Source: Ipomoea triloba (Eukaryota > Streptophyta > Magnoliopsida > Solanales > Convolvulaceae). Taken from it: a stretch of DNA of 64,000 bases. The translations under genes were made by a program, and so were the position numbers. Shown here in pieces: positions 36,130-47,669 of this stretch. The stretch spans positions 30,202,645-30,266,644 of the forward strand of contig NC_044918.1 in NCBI RefSeq assembly GCF_003576645.1, given 5' to 3'. The notes under the pieces were generated by a model. The model was not told the DNA's origin. It ran no database searches and saw only the letters and a list, made by a program, of their open reading frames with translations. The first letter of the stretch is position 1; each line of letters opens with the position of its first letter.

Positions 36130-36840
36130 AATATAGTTTCACACAACTGCAGTTACATTTCGATATAACTACAGTTTCATTCGATAACATAAAAACACAA
36201 ATGTGAAACTGTTATTCAGTATCAGTTCATATACACTGCAGTTACATTTCAACACAACTACAGTTACATTTCGATATAACTACAGTTTCATTCGATAATA
36301 TAAAACACAAGTTCATATACACTGCAGTTACATTTCAACACAACTACAATTACATTTCGATATAACTACAGTTTCATTCGATAATATAAAACACAAATGT
36401 GAAACTGTTATTCAGTATCAGTTCATATAAAAAATGAACTCATAAAAAATGAACTCACACTGACTCTATTACAATACCTACTGAAGCACAAAGAATCAAC
36501 AGTTACTGTAGTTACATTTCAACACAACTACAATTACATTTCGATATAACTACAGTTTCATTCGATAATATAAAACACAAATGTGAAACTGTTATTCAGT
36601 ATCAGTTCATATACACTGCAGTTACATTTCAACACAACTACAATTACATTTCGATATAACTACAGTTTCATTCGATAATATAAAACACAAATGTGAAACT
36701 GTTATTCAGTATCAGTTCATATAAAAAATGAACCCACACTGACTCTATTACAATACCTACTAAAGCACAAAGAATTGTTATTCAGTATCAGTTCATATAA
36801 AAAATGAACTCACACTAAGCACAAAAACAATAGTTACCTT
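36130..36840. repeat. Complex tandem repeat: CAGTTACATTT words
   Basis: Several irregular copies of about 90-180 bases contain ACTGCAGTTACATTTCAACA, TTCGATATAACTACAGTTTC and GTGAAACTGTTATTCAGTAT. SINE-tail pieces (GACTCTATTACAATACC) are trapped between them. ACAACTGCAGT words also occur in the element at 63790. It sits inside LTR sequence that is uninterrupted in block C at 47690-47750. Confidence 0.7.
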
Positions 36841-36844
36841 CACT

Positions 36845-36925
36845 GAGGCTCAAACTCACTCTCATCATCTATATGGGAGTGAAAACTGGGACACTGGGTG
36901 CCACTAGACCACAAGGTCTTTGGCA
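36845..36925 (-). mobile_element. SINE head (family S1)
   Basis: The minus strand reads GCCAAAGACCTTGTGGTCTA, GTGGCACCCAGTGTCCC and then B box GTGAGTTTGAGCCTCAG. The tail is merged with the tandem repeats to the left. Confidence 0.55.
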
Positions 36926-37933
36926 TACATACAATATAATTAGTTATTTATATTTTTATACTACCTAATATTAATATACTCCGTAATACATTATTAATTA
37001 GAAATTATTAATTATCACAGGTGAATTATATAAGTTTTTATGAATATAAGGACAAAAAGAATTTAAGAGAATTAATTGAAATATAAAGAAATAAATCTTT
37101 CCTCAAAAAAAAAAAAATAAAGAAATAAATCAAGCAAAAATGGAATAGCTTACATACATGGAAATAACGGAAAAAAATGGAACCGAATAAGGTAATACAT
37201 GTACCAAAATGATGAACGAGCATATCTTTAAATATACATAATATTTATATGGAATTAAATCAATACTCTTTGGGAAATCATTCCTTCTTAATGCAGTTTG
37301 GAAATGCAATGATTTTTATCCCTGAATGGTAAAACAAAGTTACCAAATATGACAACAATGTCGCTAGATTTAAGGTCATACTTTAGAAATGCAATGAATT
37401 TTAGAAATGCAATGAATATACAGTTTGCATATTCATACTTTAGAAATGCAATGAATTTTATCTCTGAACTAGAAAAAACATTACCAAATATGACAACAAT
37501 GTTTCGATATTTAAGGTCACAAATTCACTCACATAATAATTCACAAATACTAGAGCACCAATGAAGATGGGTAAAGCTTTCACTGTGTGTGCCTTTTTCG
37601 CAATCATCTGTTTTGTCGTGCTTTCTAACATTGGTAAATAACTTGCCTTAGTTTTTTTTTTTTTTTAGTCATTTGCATTGGAATCATTTTCATGTTCAAA
37701 GGTGACTTTATTATTATTTTTTTTTTAAAACTTTTGACATATGTTTATTAACTCAAATGTTATTTTGCATAAGAATTAATTTATATTTTGGTATATTGAT
37801 TATCTCAACATTTTTAGTTTTGGTTCTCAATTATCAATTTGATAACTTTTAATTTTATGATTTTTTTTTCTAATTAATCAAATTTAGTTTAATTATCTAA
37901 AATGACATCATATAGAGGAGGTGAAGTTTGGTG

Positions 37934-38333
37934 AGTGTTGTTGGGTAAAGGCCGGTGAAGGGCTATGTCTAACACTAGGTGGCTAGGTGATTGTTGGACG
38001 AAAACTTGAAGATCCAGCACTCTACCTCTTGAAAATGTGGTGGTGTAAGAAAATAAAATTGCGCCTTCGCTACTAGCTATAACTTTTGGTATAGTGCAAA
38101 GCGTTTGATCCTAACAATATCATAGCTAGGTTATAGGCGGGTTCAAGTCCAAGGAACAGTAAAAAAAACTATGTAATTATGCTTGGCAGGTGCTGGTGGG
38201 GAGTTGAGGGGAATTGTTGGGTAGAGGCGTGAAGGGTTAACTCCAACACCCTGCCTCTTCAAAATGTGGCAATATAAACAAATAAAGTTGCGCCTTCAAT
38301 TCGCTACTAACTATAACATTTGACGTAGTAACC
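37934..38333 (+). mobile_element. TRIM-type element in the intron of copy A
   Basis: Two LTR-like units, each with GTTGGGTAGAGGC or GTTGGGTAAAGGC, AATGTGG and ATAACTTTTGG-type words, surround TATCATAGCTAGGTTATAGG, a degraded primer site. The second unit is cut short by the SINE at 38334. Confidence 0.6.
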
Positions 38334-38512
38334 CAACGGGGTAGCTCAAGTGGCAAGTGAGCTCTCTTTGTGGGGAGGAATTTCGGGATAACCCGGGTTC
38401 AATTCCCACAAGTGACGATTCCGGACCGTTAAACGGACGGAGAGAAAGACCCTGTAAATTTACCAAAAGCGAACATGGGTGGACCCCGGACCGTTAAACG
38501 GACGGAGAGAAG
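38334..38512 (+). mobile_element. tRNA-derived SINE in the intron of copy A
   Basis: A box GGTAGCTCAAGTGGCAAGTG (38341) and B box CCCGGGTTCAATTCCC (38393) have tRNA-like spacing. A GGACCGTTAAACGGACGGAG unit occurs twice in the body. Absent from the introns of copies B and C, so it came after the duplication. Confidence 0.65.
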
Positions 38513-39197
38513 GCTGATTTTAAAAGTCAAGAATTAGAAGTGATCAAAATGAAAATGCCACTACAGTGAATGGATTAAAAGTAATAATTATTATTTTTGA
38601 TATATTATTTATAAATTTAAAAAAAAAAATTTCCCTAGAAATATGTTGGAATTGAAGTATTGTCTAGTTAATTATCTATGGAATATTATTGTTATGATGA
38701 TTTTAATCTATTTTTAATTTTATCATTTCAGGAGAAACAAAAGGACAAGAGGCTTGCAATTGGGCATGTGCTCCACACCTTGCAGATTGCAACACTATGC
38801 AAACGAGAAGGTTTCAAACGTGGCATATGTCGAACACCTAGAGGTGGTGTTATAGGAGCTCCTCAAGCTTGTTGTTGCTATAATAATTAAATATTAATAT
38901 AACATTTACAATTTTATAGCAATGTAATAGCATATGCAGAATTTATATTAACGTTTAATGAAATTTTCACTCCTACAAAAATTAAAAGGTTACAATGTGT
39001 TGAAACAAGCCGCGTTATTAAAAAATATTTAATATAAAAACTCTGGGTGTTTGCTTTTTAAACAATTCCTCACTAATAAAAAGATATATGATGTAGGTAT
39101 AAAATGAGTGGGTAAAAGTGTAAAACGTCATTTTCTAGGATTGAGAATTATGGCTTATCATTCATGCAATTATATGAATTCTAGATAGCAAGGTTGA

Positions 39198-39310
39198 GGC
39201 CAAGACCTTGTGGTCTAGTGGCATTCGGTGTCCCCGATAGGTTGAGAAAGTAGTTATGAACAGATACTACATTGTAACAGAGTCAGTAGTACTCAAAAAA
39301 AAAAAAAAAA
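39198..39310 (+). mobile_element. SINE (family S1) with 14 bp target duplication
   Basis: GATAGCAA(G/C)GTTGA stands on both sides (39184-39197 and 39311-39324). The body has head CAAGACCTTGTGGTCTAGTG and tail GGTTGAGAAAGTAGTTATGA, then poly(A). The middle is deleted. The paralogous site downstream of copy C (about 50147-50168) has no insertion. Confidence 0.8.
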
Positions 39311-39509
39311 GATAGCAACGTTGAGTATTGATAAGTGTTTAAAAGCACATATTTTCCATAGATATTTCTTATCAATTGGGTCGATTTCTTGTTTATCTTG
39401 ATACAATTTGGTGCTTAGCTCGTTTAACATTTGATTTTGAAGAACTTCTGAGAAAAGAATGATAAAACGTGATATTCGACAACGAGCTGGTAGAATTTTG
39501 ACCATAACT

Positions 39510-39915
39510 CTTTTAGAATAGCCAACGGGGAAACCATCAGTGACATCAAAATGAGATTCATGATGCTGTTGAGCGAGATTGCATATGTCGGAAAGGACAT
39601 CAACAAGAAAGAAGTAAGCTTGAAAATACTAAGGATATTGCCCAAGGCGTGAGAAATTAACATCACAGTAATGCGTGATCATAGGGATATTAAGATCATG
39701 CCTACGGTGCACTTGTTTAGGGATTCGAAGGCTTATGAGTTTGAGATGAGCTCAAGAGATATTGAGGAAGCCAATGGACCCAAAAATGTTGCATTGGTCA
39801 AGGCTCAAGTGCTTGTTTATTGTACTAATGTTTGATAGTGCAATTCTCGAAGGAGTTTTAGAAGAAAAGTGGAGTATACTGAGTTTAGCCGAACCACTAT
39901 AAAAATTTCTCTCCC
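39510..39915 (+). pseudogene. Copia gag remnant (block B)
   Basis: It parallels the better preserved frame at 47067-47411: ETISDI-, MLLSEIAYV-, EVSLKILRILPKA- and FEMSSRDIEEANGP-type readings, with stops. This corresponds to the UBN2 gag region of Copia elements. Confidence 0.65.
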
Positions 39916-39963
39916 TATCTTTTACTTACAAACATTTCCTTTCAAGATATAACCAATCAAACC

Positions 39964-40010
<47 letters not shown>

Positions 40011-40317
40011 AAAAGCATGCCTAAACATATTTTTCTGTTGTGTACTTTATTAAAATCATTGACTTTACTTTGCGTTCAAGTTTACTTGAACTCAAAGTTT
40101 TCAAAAAGCTAGAGTTTTAAAAATCGTAAAAGTTTATTTAACTACCCCACCCCCACCCCTCCTCTAAACTCGTACCCCAAACCCTTCGGGACCAACAATA
40201 AAATTAAATATAATCACAGTTTTATTCATTCTAATTCATACATACAATATAATTAATTATTTATATTTTTGCACCACCTAATATTAATATACTCCGTAGG
40301 ACATTCTTAATTAGAAA

Positions 40318-40630
40318 TCTATATCTATATATATATATATTAAAACAGAAGTGCTAGCTTTCTCGCTCATTTTAGTCCAAAAATTTTGAAATCGGTCAAC
40401 ATAATATTATATAATAATTCCTTATTAGAAATTCTAGCCTTCCTTATCATTCCTTATTTATGGCTAGAATTGACAAAATATTCAAAATATGATTCCATTC
40501 CTTTTTATGCATGGAAATTAATGAAATATTTTATTCGATTCTATTCCTGTATGAATTCCTTAAACAAAATAGTTTAACCTTGCGTATTTTTAATATNATA
40601 CATACATACATACATACATACATACATACA

Positions 40631-40722
<92 letters not shown>

Positions 40723-41419
40723 TGTATGTATGTATGTATGTATGTATGTATGTATATTACTATATGATGTATATTTTAAAAAAAAAATCCAACAATCAAA
40801 TTACTATATGATGTATATTATAGTATTAAAAAAATATTACTATATTATGTTAATGTACGTAATTAAATTCCTCTCATGATAATATTTAAAAAAAATTACA
40901 ACAATCAAATTACTATATGATGTATATTATACTATTCCAAAAAATATTACTATATTATATTAATGTACGTAATTAATTCTTCTCATTATAATATTTAAAA
41001 AAAATTTCAACAATCAAATTACTATATGATGTATATTATAGTATTCCAAAAAAATATTACTATATTATGTTAATGTACGTAATTAAATTCCTCTCATCAT
41101 AATATTCAAAAAAAATCCAACAATCAAATTACTATATGATATATATTATAGTCATTCCAAAAAAATACGATTAGGAATAATTCAATTTAATTATGTAAAT
41201 CTATCTAAATATGTACATGATTAGAGATTATATTAATCATACAGAATTTTAATTTTAATTTTAATTTTATATGCTAAGATAATAGATACTTGACCAAATA
41301 TATGAAAATTCAACTATATTATTATATTGTACATTTTAATATATTTTCATTTTAAAAATTTTTTATTTAAATTCATAATAACAAAAAATTTTCCGTGCAT
41401 CGTGCGGGTAAAAGACTAG
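40318..41419 (+). mobile_element. Non-autonomous Helitron upstream of copy B
   Basis: It starts TCTATATCTATATATATA and ends in a hairpin-like CCGTGCATCGTGCGGG, 10 bases before CTAG (41416-41419). It lies between A (40317) and T (41420). The paralogous positions in blocks A (about 36995) and C (about 48395) read AGAAATTATTAATTATC without the insert, giving true empty sites. The interior has (CATA)n, (GTAT)n and four 109-base tandem units starting at 40790, 40899, 41008 and 41118. There is an N at 40597. No protein is encoded. Confidence 0.85.
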
Positions 41420-41797
41420 TTATTAATTATCATAGGCGAATTATATATGTTTTTATGAATATAAGGACAAAAAGAATTTAAGAGAACTAATGAAATATAA
41501 AGAAATAAATCAAGCAAAAATGGAATAGTTTACGTATAAGGAAATAACGTAAAAAATGGAACCGAATAAGGTAATACATCTATCGAAATGAGGCACGAGT
41601 ACATCTTTAAATATACATAATATTTATATGGAATTACATCAATACTCTTTGGGAAATCATTCATTCTTAATATAATTTGAAACTGTAAGATTTTTATCCC
41701 TGAATGGTAAAAAAGTTACCAAATATGGCACCAATGTCTCTATATTTAAGGTCACACAAATTCACTCACATATTAATTCAGAAATACTAGAGCACCA

Positions 41798-41870
41798 ATG
41801 AAAATGGGTAAAGCTTTAGCTCTGTGCGTCTTTTTCGCCATCATCTGTTTTGTCGTGCTTTCTAACATTG
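41798..41870 (+). other. Extra exon 1 of defensin-like copy B (likely assembly duplicate)
   Basis: Encodes MKMGKALALCVFFAIICFVV then LSNIG, the same as 43140-43212, followed by the same donor GTAAATAACTTGCCTTCGT, and then the N at 41890. Everything from within the Helitron to this exon is repeated at 41891-43229, with one extra 109-base unit. No exon 2 belongs to it alone. Confidence 0.7.
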
Positions 41871-41890
41871 GTAAATAACTTGCCTTCGTN

Positions 41891-41955
<65 letters not shown>

Positions 41956-43229
41956 TGTATGTATGTATGTATGTATGTATGTATGTATATTACTATATGA
42001 TGTATATTTTAAAAAAAAAATCCAACAATCAAATTACTATATGATGTATATTATAGTATTAAAAAAATATTACTATATTATGTTAATGTACGTAATTAAA
42101 TTCCTCTCATGATAATATTTAAAAAAAATTACAACAATCAAATTACTATATGATGTATATTATACTATTCCAAAAAATATTACTATATTATATTAATGTA
42201 CGTAATTAATTCTTCTCATTATAATATTTAAAAAAAATTTCAACAATCAAATTACTATATGATGTATATTATACTATTCCAAAAAATATTACTATATTAT
42301 ATTAATGTACGTAATTAATTCTTCTCATTATAATATTTAAAAAAAATTTCAACAATCAAATTACTATATGATGTATATTATAGTATTCCAAAAAAATATT
42401 ACTATATTATGTTAATGTACGTAATTAAATTCCTCTCATCATAATATTCAAAAAAAATCCAACAATCAAATTACTATATGATATATATTATAGTCATTCC
42501 AAAAAAATACGATTAGGAATAATTCAATTTAATTATGTAAATCTATCTAAATATGTACATGATTAGAGATTATATTAATCATACAGAATTTTAATTTTAA
42601 TTTTAATTTTATATGCTAAGATAATAGATACTTGACCAAATATATGAAAATTCAACTATATTATTATATTGTACATTTTAATATATTTTCATTTTAAAAA
42701 TTTTTTATTTAAATTCATAATAACAAAAAATTTTCCGTGCATCGTGCGGGTAAAAGACTAGTTATTAATTATCATAGGCGAATTATATATGTTTTTATGA
42801 ATATAAGGACAAAAAGAATTTAAGAGAACTAATGAAATATAAAGAAATAAATCAAGCAAAAATGGAATAGTTTACGTATAAGGAAATAACGTAAAAAATG
42901 GAACCGAATAAGGTAATACATCTATCGAAATGAGGCACGAGTACATCTTTAAATATACATAATATTTATATGGAATTACATCAATACTCTTTGGGAAATC
43001 ATTCATTCTTAATATAATTTGAAACTGTAAGATTTTTATCCCTGAATGGTAAAAAAGTTACCAAATATGGCACCAATGTCTCTATATTTAAGGTCACACA
43101 AATTCACTCACATATTAATTCAGAAATACTAGAGCACCAATGAAAATGGGTAAAGCTTTAGCTCTGTGCGTCTTTTTCGCCATCATCTGTTTTGTCGTGC
43201 TTTCTAACATTGGTAAATAACTTGCCTTC
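41891..43229. repeat. Second copy of Helitron 3' part and exon 1
   Basis: Repeats about 40640-41889. The offset is 1233 before and 1342 after the tandem units, the difference being one extra 109-base unit (five units: 42023, 42132, 42241, 42350, 42460). It begins inside a microsatellite directly after the N at 41890 and lacks the Helitron 5' end. Confidence 0.85.
43083..43090 (+). promoter_or_regulatory. TATA-like box of defensin-like copy B
   Basis: TATATTTA followed by AGGTCACA lies 50 bases before the ATG at 43140. The block CAATGT(C/T)TC(T/A)ATATTTAAGGTCAC is kept in front of all three copies (near 37500, 43075 and 48870). Confidence 0.5.
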
Positions 43230-44296
43230 GTTTTTTTTTCTCTTTTTTTTTTTTTTTTGAGTCATTTAGATTATTTTCATGTTCAAAGGTGACTTTTTTC
43301 TTGTGGCATATGTTTATTAACTCAAATGTTATTTTGGATAACAAGTAATTTATATTTTGATATATTGATTATGTCAAAATCTTTATGTTTGGTTCTCAAT
43401 TATCAATTCGATAACTTTTAATTTTACGATATATTTTTTCAAAGTAATCAAATTTAGATTAATTTTCTAAAATGACATCATATAGAGGAGGTGAAGTATG
43501 GTGAGTATTGTTGGGCAGAGGCCGGTGAAGGGCTATGTCCAACACCAGGTGGCTAGGGAATTGTTGGACGGAAGCTTGAGATCCAGCACTCTGCCTCTCG
43601 AAAATATGGCGGTTTAAGGAAATAAAGTTGCTCCTTCACTACTACTAGCTTTAACTTTTGGCATAGTGCTAAGCGCTTGATCCTAACCAGTGGTATCATA
43701 GACACGTTACAGGTTCGAGTCCAAGCAACAATAAAAAACTATGTAATTAAGGTGGCATGCTGGTGTTGGTGGGGGAGGAGGGGATTTGTTGGGCAGATGC
43801 CTGAAAGGCCAAGTCCAGCACCCTGCCTCTCGAAAATGTGGCGATATAAGAAAATAAAGTTATATTTTCGCTATTAACTATAACGTTTGGCGTAGTGCTA
43901 AGCGCTTGATCCCAACAAAAGTTGGTTGGTTTAAAAAGTCAAGGGTTAGAAGTGATGATGATCAAAATTAAAATGTGACTACAGTGAATGGATTAAAGTA
44001 ATAACGATCATTTTTTATATATTATTTATAAATTTAAAAAAAAAATTCTCTAAAAGTATGTTGGAATTGAAGTATTGCCTAGTTAATTATCTATGGAATA
44101 TTATTGTTATGATGAGTTTATTCTGTTTTCAATTTTTATCATTTCAGGAGAAACAAAAGGACAAGAGTCTTGCAATTGGGCATGTACCCCATACGTTCAA
44201 GATTGCATCACTAAATGCAAACAACAAGGTTTCAAACATGGTGTATGTCGTACACCTAAAGCTGGTGCTATAGAAGCTTGTTGTTGTTATAATTAA
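43140..44296 (+). CDS. Secreted defensin-like eight-cysteine peptide, copy B
   Basis: Exons 43140-43212 and 44148-44296 (phase 1 intron after the signal peptide) encode 73 residues. Residues 1-25 are a hydrophobic signal peptide. The mature part has eight Cys spaced C-X3-C-X6-C-X3-C-X8-C-X10-C-C-C. C3-X3-C4 with C6-X-C8 fits a cysteine-stabilised alpha-beta motif, and GVC before the last group resembles a gamma-core, so it is most likely a DEFL peptide secreted to the apoplast. Such peptides act in defence or cell signalling; which applies here cannot be told. The two-exon layout with a phase 1 intron is usual for DEFL genes. The mature part is three residues shorter than copy C near the end. 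The intron carries a TRIM. A Helitron begins two bases after the stop, replacing the 3' UTR kept in copies A and C. Confidence 0.78.
43509..43917 (+). mobile_element. TRIM-type element in the intron of copy B
   Basis: LTR 1 (43509-43689) and LTR 2 (43787-43917) both begin TGTTGGGCAGA and end CCTAACCA or CCCAACA. TGGTATCATAGAC at 43691, one base after LTR 1, is a two-mismatch initiator tRNA-Met primer site. The interior is only about 97 bases. LTR 1 contains a 50-base extra segment. It shares its location with the TRIMs in copies A and C, so it predates the tandem duplication. Confidence 0.7.
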
Positions 44297-44297
44297 A

Positions 44298-46400
44298 CTA
44301 GTATGTCACCCGTGCTATGCGCCGGAAAGAAATTTGAAGAAAATTTATAAAGTATTAATATTATTAAATTTAATTTAAAATATAAGTAAATATGAAGTAA
44401 ATTTAAAATATATTTTGTTGTATATTTAGTTTAATAATAGATTTATGGTCATAATAAATTAAAAAATTAATATCACTATTGGCAATGTGGCAATGTCACA
44501 ATAGTCGACGGACTAAAAGTGATATTAATTATAAATTAGAATAAGGAACAATATTAAAATTGGATTATCATATTTATTACACAAAATATAGACACACTAT
44601 TGGTTACACATAAAATCACAAACTTCCATTACATATAAAACTGTACATACTATTGTATGATCGAATATGCTGTAGGAAACGCTAGCTCCTAGCACTACCA
44701 CTAAAAAACAGTTCAAATATTTTGACGAGAGGAACATTTGTATTTGGCAACTTAATCTTTTCATTCCCACAACATATGGAAAATCTCGGTGCAGAATTCA
44801 TCTTAACACATTTTAATCTCTCATCATACCAAAACATTGCTCCACAATATTCAGAATCAAACATACAATCACAATTGTCAATATATGAAACTACAATATA
44901 CAATAAATATTCACAAAAAATAACATTAAATATAATATGCACAAAATTATAACGATTAATTAAATAATACCACAAAAAAACAGATGATATAAATATATTA
45001 ACCTTCGTTTGTATTCCGCATTGAGGACGTAACATTATGAGTTCTTATATTAGATCCACGATAAATCGAAGAATTACATTGTAAGTTTTGTTCAGTACCA
45101 ACCACAATACTCAATACAGTAGCATCTATTTGTCGTAAAATACCTAATCAAACAAAATAAATTCATTTAACTCATCATACAAAATAACTTTATTTCAAAG
45201 AAAACACATATATAAGAAACAAATTACAAAATATAACATGAAATGGTTGGGCAATTAACTACTTCATTAGCCGAGTCAATAATTACAGTCAAAACGTTTG
45301 AAGTATTTGGCGTATCATCTACAATACCATCACCACCAATTCTGGTATTACTATTAGAAACATTAGATTTGGTAGGCAACTCTCCAATACATTGAGATAT
45401 AGTGTTCTGAATCTTATTACCTACATTTCAAAAGAAATGTATATTAAAAAATTTTGAAACAATCAAATAATAAGTTTAATTAGATGTACAATTACAATTT
45501 TTCAGTATGGTAAGCAGAGTAGTTAGAGAATTCATAAAAACTCCAACAAAGCTTCGATTTGCTTATTCCATCAAGACACGGTCATTTCTTTGCGATGATT
45601 TTGACTTATCCAACGATAGAGCAACACTTTCTATGACAAAACATGAATATATTAATAACCTTATTGCAACAAACTATATTTCATAAATAAATTGCATAAA
45701 ATAGTAACATAACATTACTGAAATTTAAATTTAAAAATGAAAATGATATATGAGGCTCAATTTCAACAAATATGCAAATGATATATAAGACTCCACAAAA
45801 AATGGTTAAATACGAATTTCTTTTAAAAAAAATCAAGCATGCGTCAAAGTTTATAAATTATTATAAATATAAAACAAATAAATTAGAATCTTTTTAAACA
45901 TAAAACTAAAACAATATGATGGAATAATAACATAAATTTTGACTTATGTAAATATAAAATTACAAAAATAAAAAGAATAATTACATATTACTGTAAATTT
46001 ATGTAGCCAAGGCCAACTCATTTAATAAATATAATAATGAGCTCTATTATTCAGCGCATTTTTTAAAACATTAAAATCAAAATCATTATTCATATTGCGA
46101 ATTAAATAATTGAATATCAAAATATACATATTTGACATACAACTAAGCTGTAATTATAAAAACAACAGAAAACTCACGTAAATAAGAATTTCTAAATAAT
46201 AATTATAACAGTAAATATACCGTAAATAAGAATTTACAAATACTAACCGGTGCTTATGTAGATATCGATTGGCATTATATTGTATGAATATATATACTAA
46301 GAAATCAGTATAGATAAGGGCAAAGTAATCATCACGCATGAGGCTATGGTGGTAACCTATTTAGGATTAAACAGCTAGAATCAGTTTCCAATGAACAACA
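44298..46400 (-). mobile_element. Decayed Helitron directly after defensin-like copy B
   Basis: The minus-strand 3' end reads GCACGGGTGACATACTAG, ending at 44298 with CTAG and followed by host T (plus-strand A). It sits in the AT of TAAATATTAATA that follows the stop in copy C. Remnants of a Helitron-like N-terminal protein lie at 44682-44880 and about 45240-45420. The Rep/helicase part is missing. The 5' end (right side) was not located, so 46400 is a guess. Confidence 0.6.
44682..44880 (-). pseudogene. Helitron-like N-terminal protein fragment
   Basis: The minus-strand reading EYCGAMFWYDERLKC, then FSICCGNEKIKLP, matches the zinc-finger-like block (CxxCGAxxWYEER ... CC..GK..LP) that precedes the Rep domain in plant Helitron proteins. 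An acceptor-like TTGTAG lies upstream. A second open stretch at 45240-45420 (GNKIQNTISQCIGELPTKSN) may be its preceding exon. Confidence 0.65.
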
Positions 46401-46751
46401 GTAAATACAAAAAGAACAACTAATAGACCAATTAGAATTCATTTAGAGATAAAGAGATAATTATTTAAATTACACTTCTACTTAAACTGAATAAGCGAAA
46501 ATCAGAAATATTTGGAGAACAAAATTTCAACCAGTTAGAAATAAAAATTCAAAATTTAGCAATGATGATAATCGATGGGAAATGGTTAAATATTAATTCA
46601 GACGTTTGCTCAGACCAATATTTTGGGAAGGCAAATCTCTTTGGCCATATTTTACGAAGATTATGTTTAGATAAAAATTGGACGATCAAATTTTGTGGAG
46701 GTAAAAAATAGCAAAACAAAAAGAAATTTTGTTGGGGGGGGGGGGGATTGA

Positions 46752-46800
46752 AGGCATGGACCATGGTCCACATAGCTACGTGGACCATAAAATTAGGGTA
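46752..46800. mobile_element. Minimal GGACC-family fragment
   Basis: CATGGACCATGGTCCACATA followed by CTACGTGGACCATAA carries two GGACC words, like the ends of E2 and E7. It follows a 14-base G run (46736-46746 and nearby). Only an end is present. Confidence 0.35.
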
Positions 46801-47066
46801 TCAGTAGTTTCAAGATGGTAAATATAATACTACATCTGTCCAGACCCCCAAAGACATCGCGTTATGTTCCGAAACCAAAACAATGGAAGACAAAAAGTGA
46901 AACAACCTTAGACAACATCACCGACGACATCCTTTTTAAAGTTGTACGTGGATGATACCATTTTCCCTAGAATCGGAAAGTGTGATTCAGCCAAACTGAT
47001 TCAGGCAATTCTTCTTTAGATAGGTGAAGAAATGAGCAAGAAAAGGAGAACACGCTCACGATCGCA

Positions 47067-47411
47067 ATGAAGAAGTTTGAGGACTTCGGAATGGCTAAAA
47101 ACGGGGAAACCATCAGTGACATCGAAACGAGATTCATGAAGCTACTGAGTGAGATTGCATATGTCAAAAGGGACATCAACCATAAAGAAGTTATAAGCTT
47201 GAAGATACTAAGGATATTGCCCAAGGCATGGGAAATGAAGGTCACGGCAATGCGTGATCATAGGGATCTTAAGGTCATGCCTAGGGTGTTGCATTTTAGG
47301 GATTCGAAGGCTTATGAGTTTGAGATGAGCTCAAGAGATATTGAGGAAGCTAATGAGCCCAAGGACGCTGCATTGATCAAGGCTCAAGTGCTTGCTTATA
47401 TATTGTATTAA
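47067..47411 (+). pseudogene. Copia gag (UBN2) fragment, block C
   Basis: A 110-codon open stretch. Motifs ETISDIETRFMKLLSEIAYV, INHKEVISLKILRILPKAWE, KVTAMRDHRDLKVM and KAYEFEMSSRDIEEANEP follow the UBN2 gag_pre order of Copia elements. No N-terminal gag or knuckle is joined to it. It is the best kept of three related fragments (35560, 39510, 47067), each upstream of a defensin-like gene. Confidence 0.75.
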
Positions 47412-47669
47412 AGTGTGATAGTGCAATTCTCAGTTTTAGTAGAAGAGTGGAGTAGGTTGAATTTAAACCAAACCACTATAAAAATATCTTTTTCCCTTTC
47501 TTTTACTTACCAACATTTCCTTTCAAACTATAAGCCTATAATTAATCAAATCTTTTTTTTTTTTTTAAGAACAAAAGCGTGACTAAGTAAAAAGGGTAAA
47601 CCTATTTTTCCTTTGTGTACTTTGTTAAAATCTTTGACTTATAGAGATTAATATCTTCACTCTTGGTAT

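Larger units (their letters stand above)
37561..38890 (+). pseudogene. Defensin-like cysteine-rich peptide, copy A (frameshifted)
   Basis: Exon 1 (37561-37633) encodes a signal peptide MKMGKAFTVCAFFAIICFVV then LSNIG, intact. The intron ends at TTTCAG (38731). Exon 2 from 38732 starts like the intact copy C (GETKGQEACNWACAPHLADC) but lacks two bases after AACACT near 38793. The frame shifts and meets TAG before the last four cysteines. The other frame still reads the lost end, GFKRGICRTPRGGVIGAPQA then CCCYNN, so the lesion is recent. The promoter region resembles copy C, with a duplicated block. Not expected to make an eight-cysteine peptide unless the deletion is a sequence error. Confidence 0.8.

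Noticed and set aside
36130..36840. Repeats considered as a CRISPR-like array
   Set aside because: Plant nuclear DNA, units of irregular length without constant spacers, and mixed with SINE tails.
40511..40879. Frame of repeated IHTY and MYVC units, resembling a repeat protein
   Set aside because: It is the (CATA)n/(GTAT)n microsatellite inside a Helitron and includes an ambiguous base.
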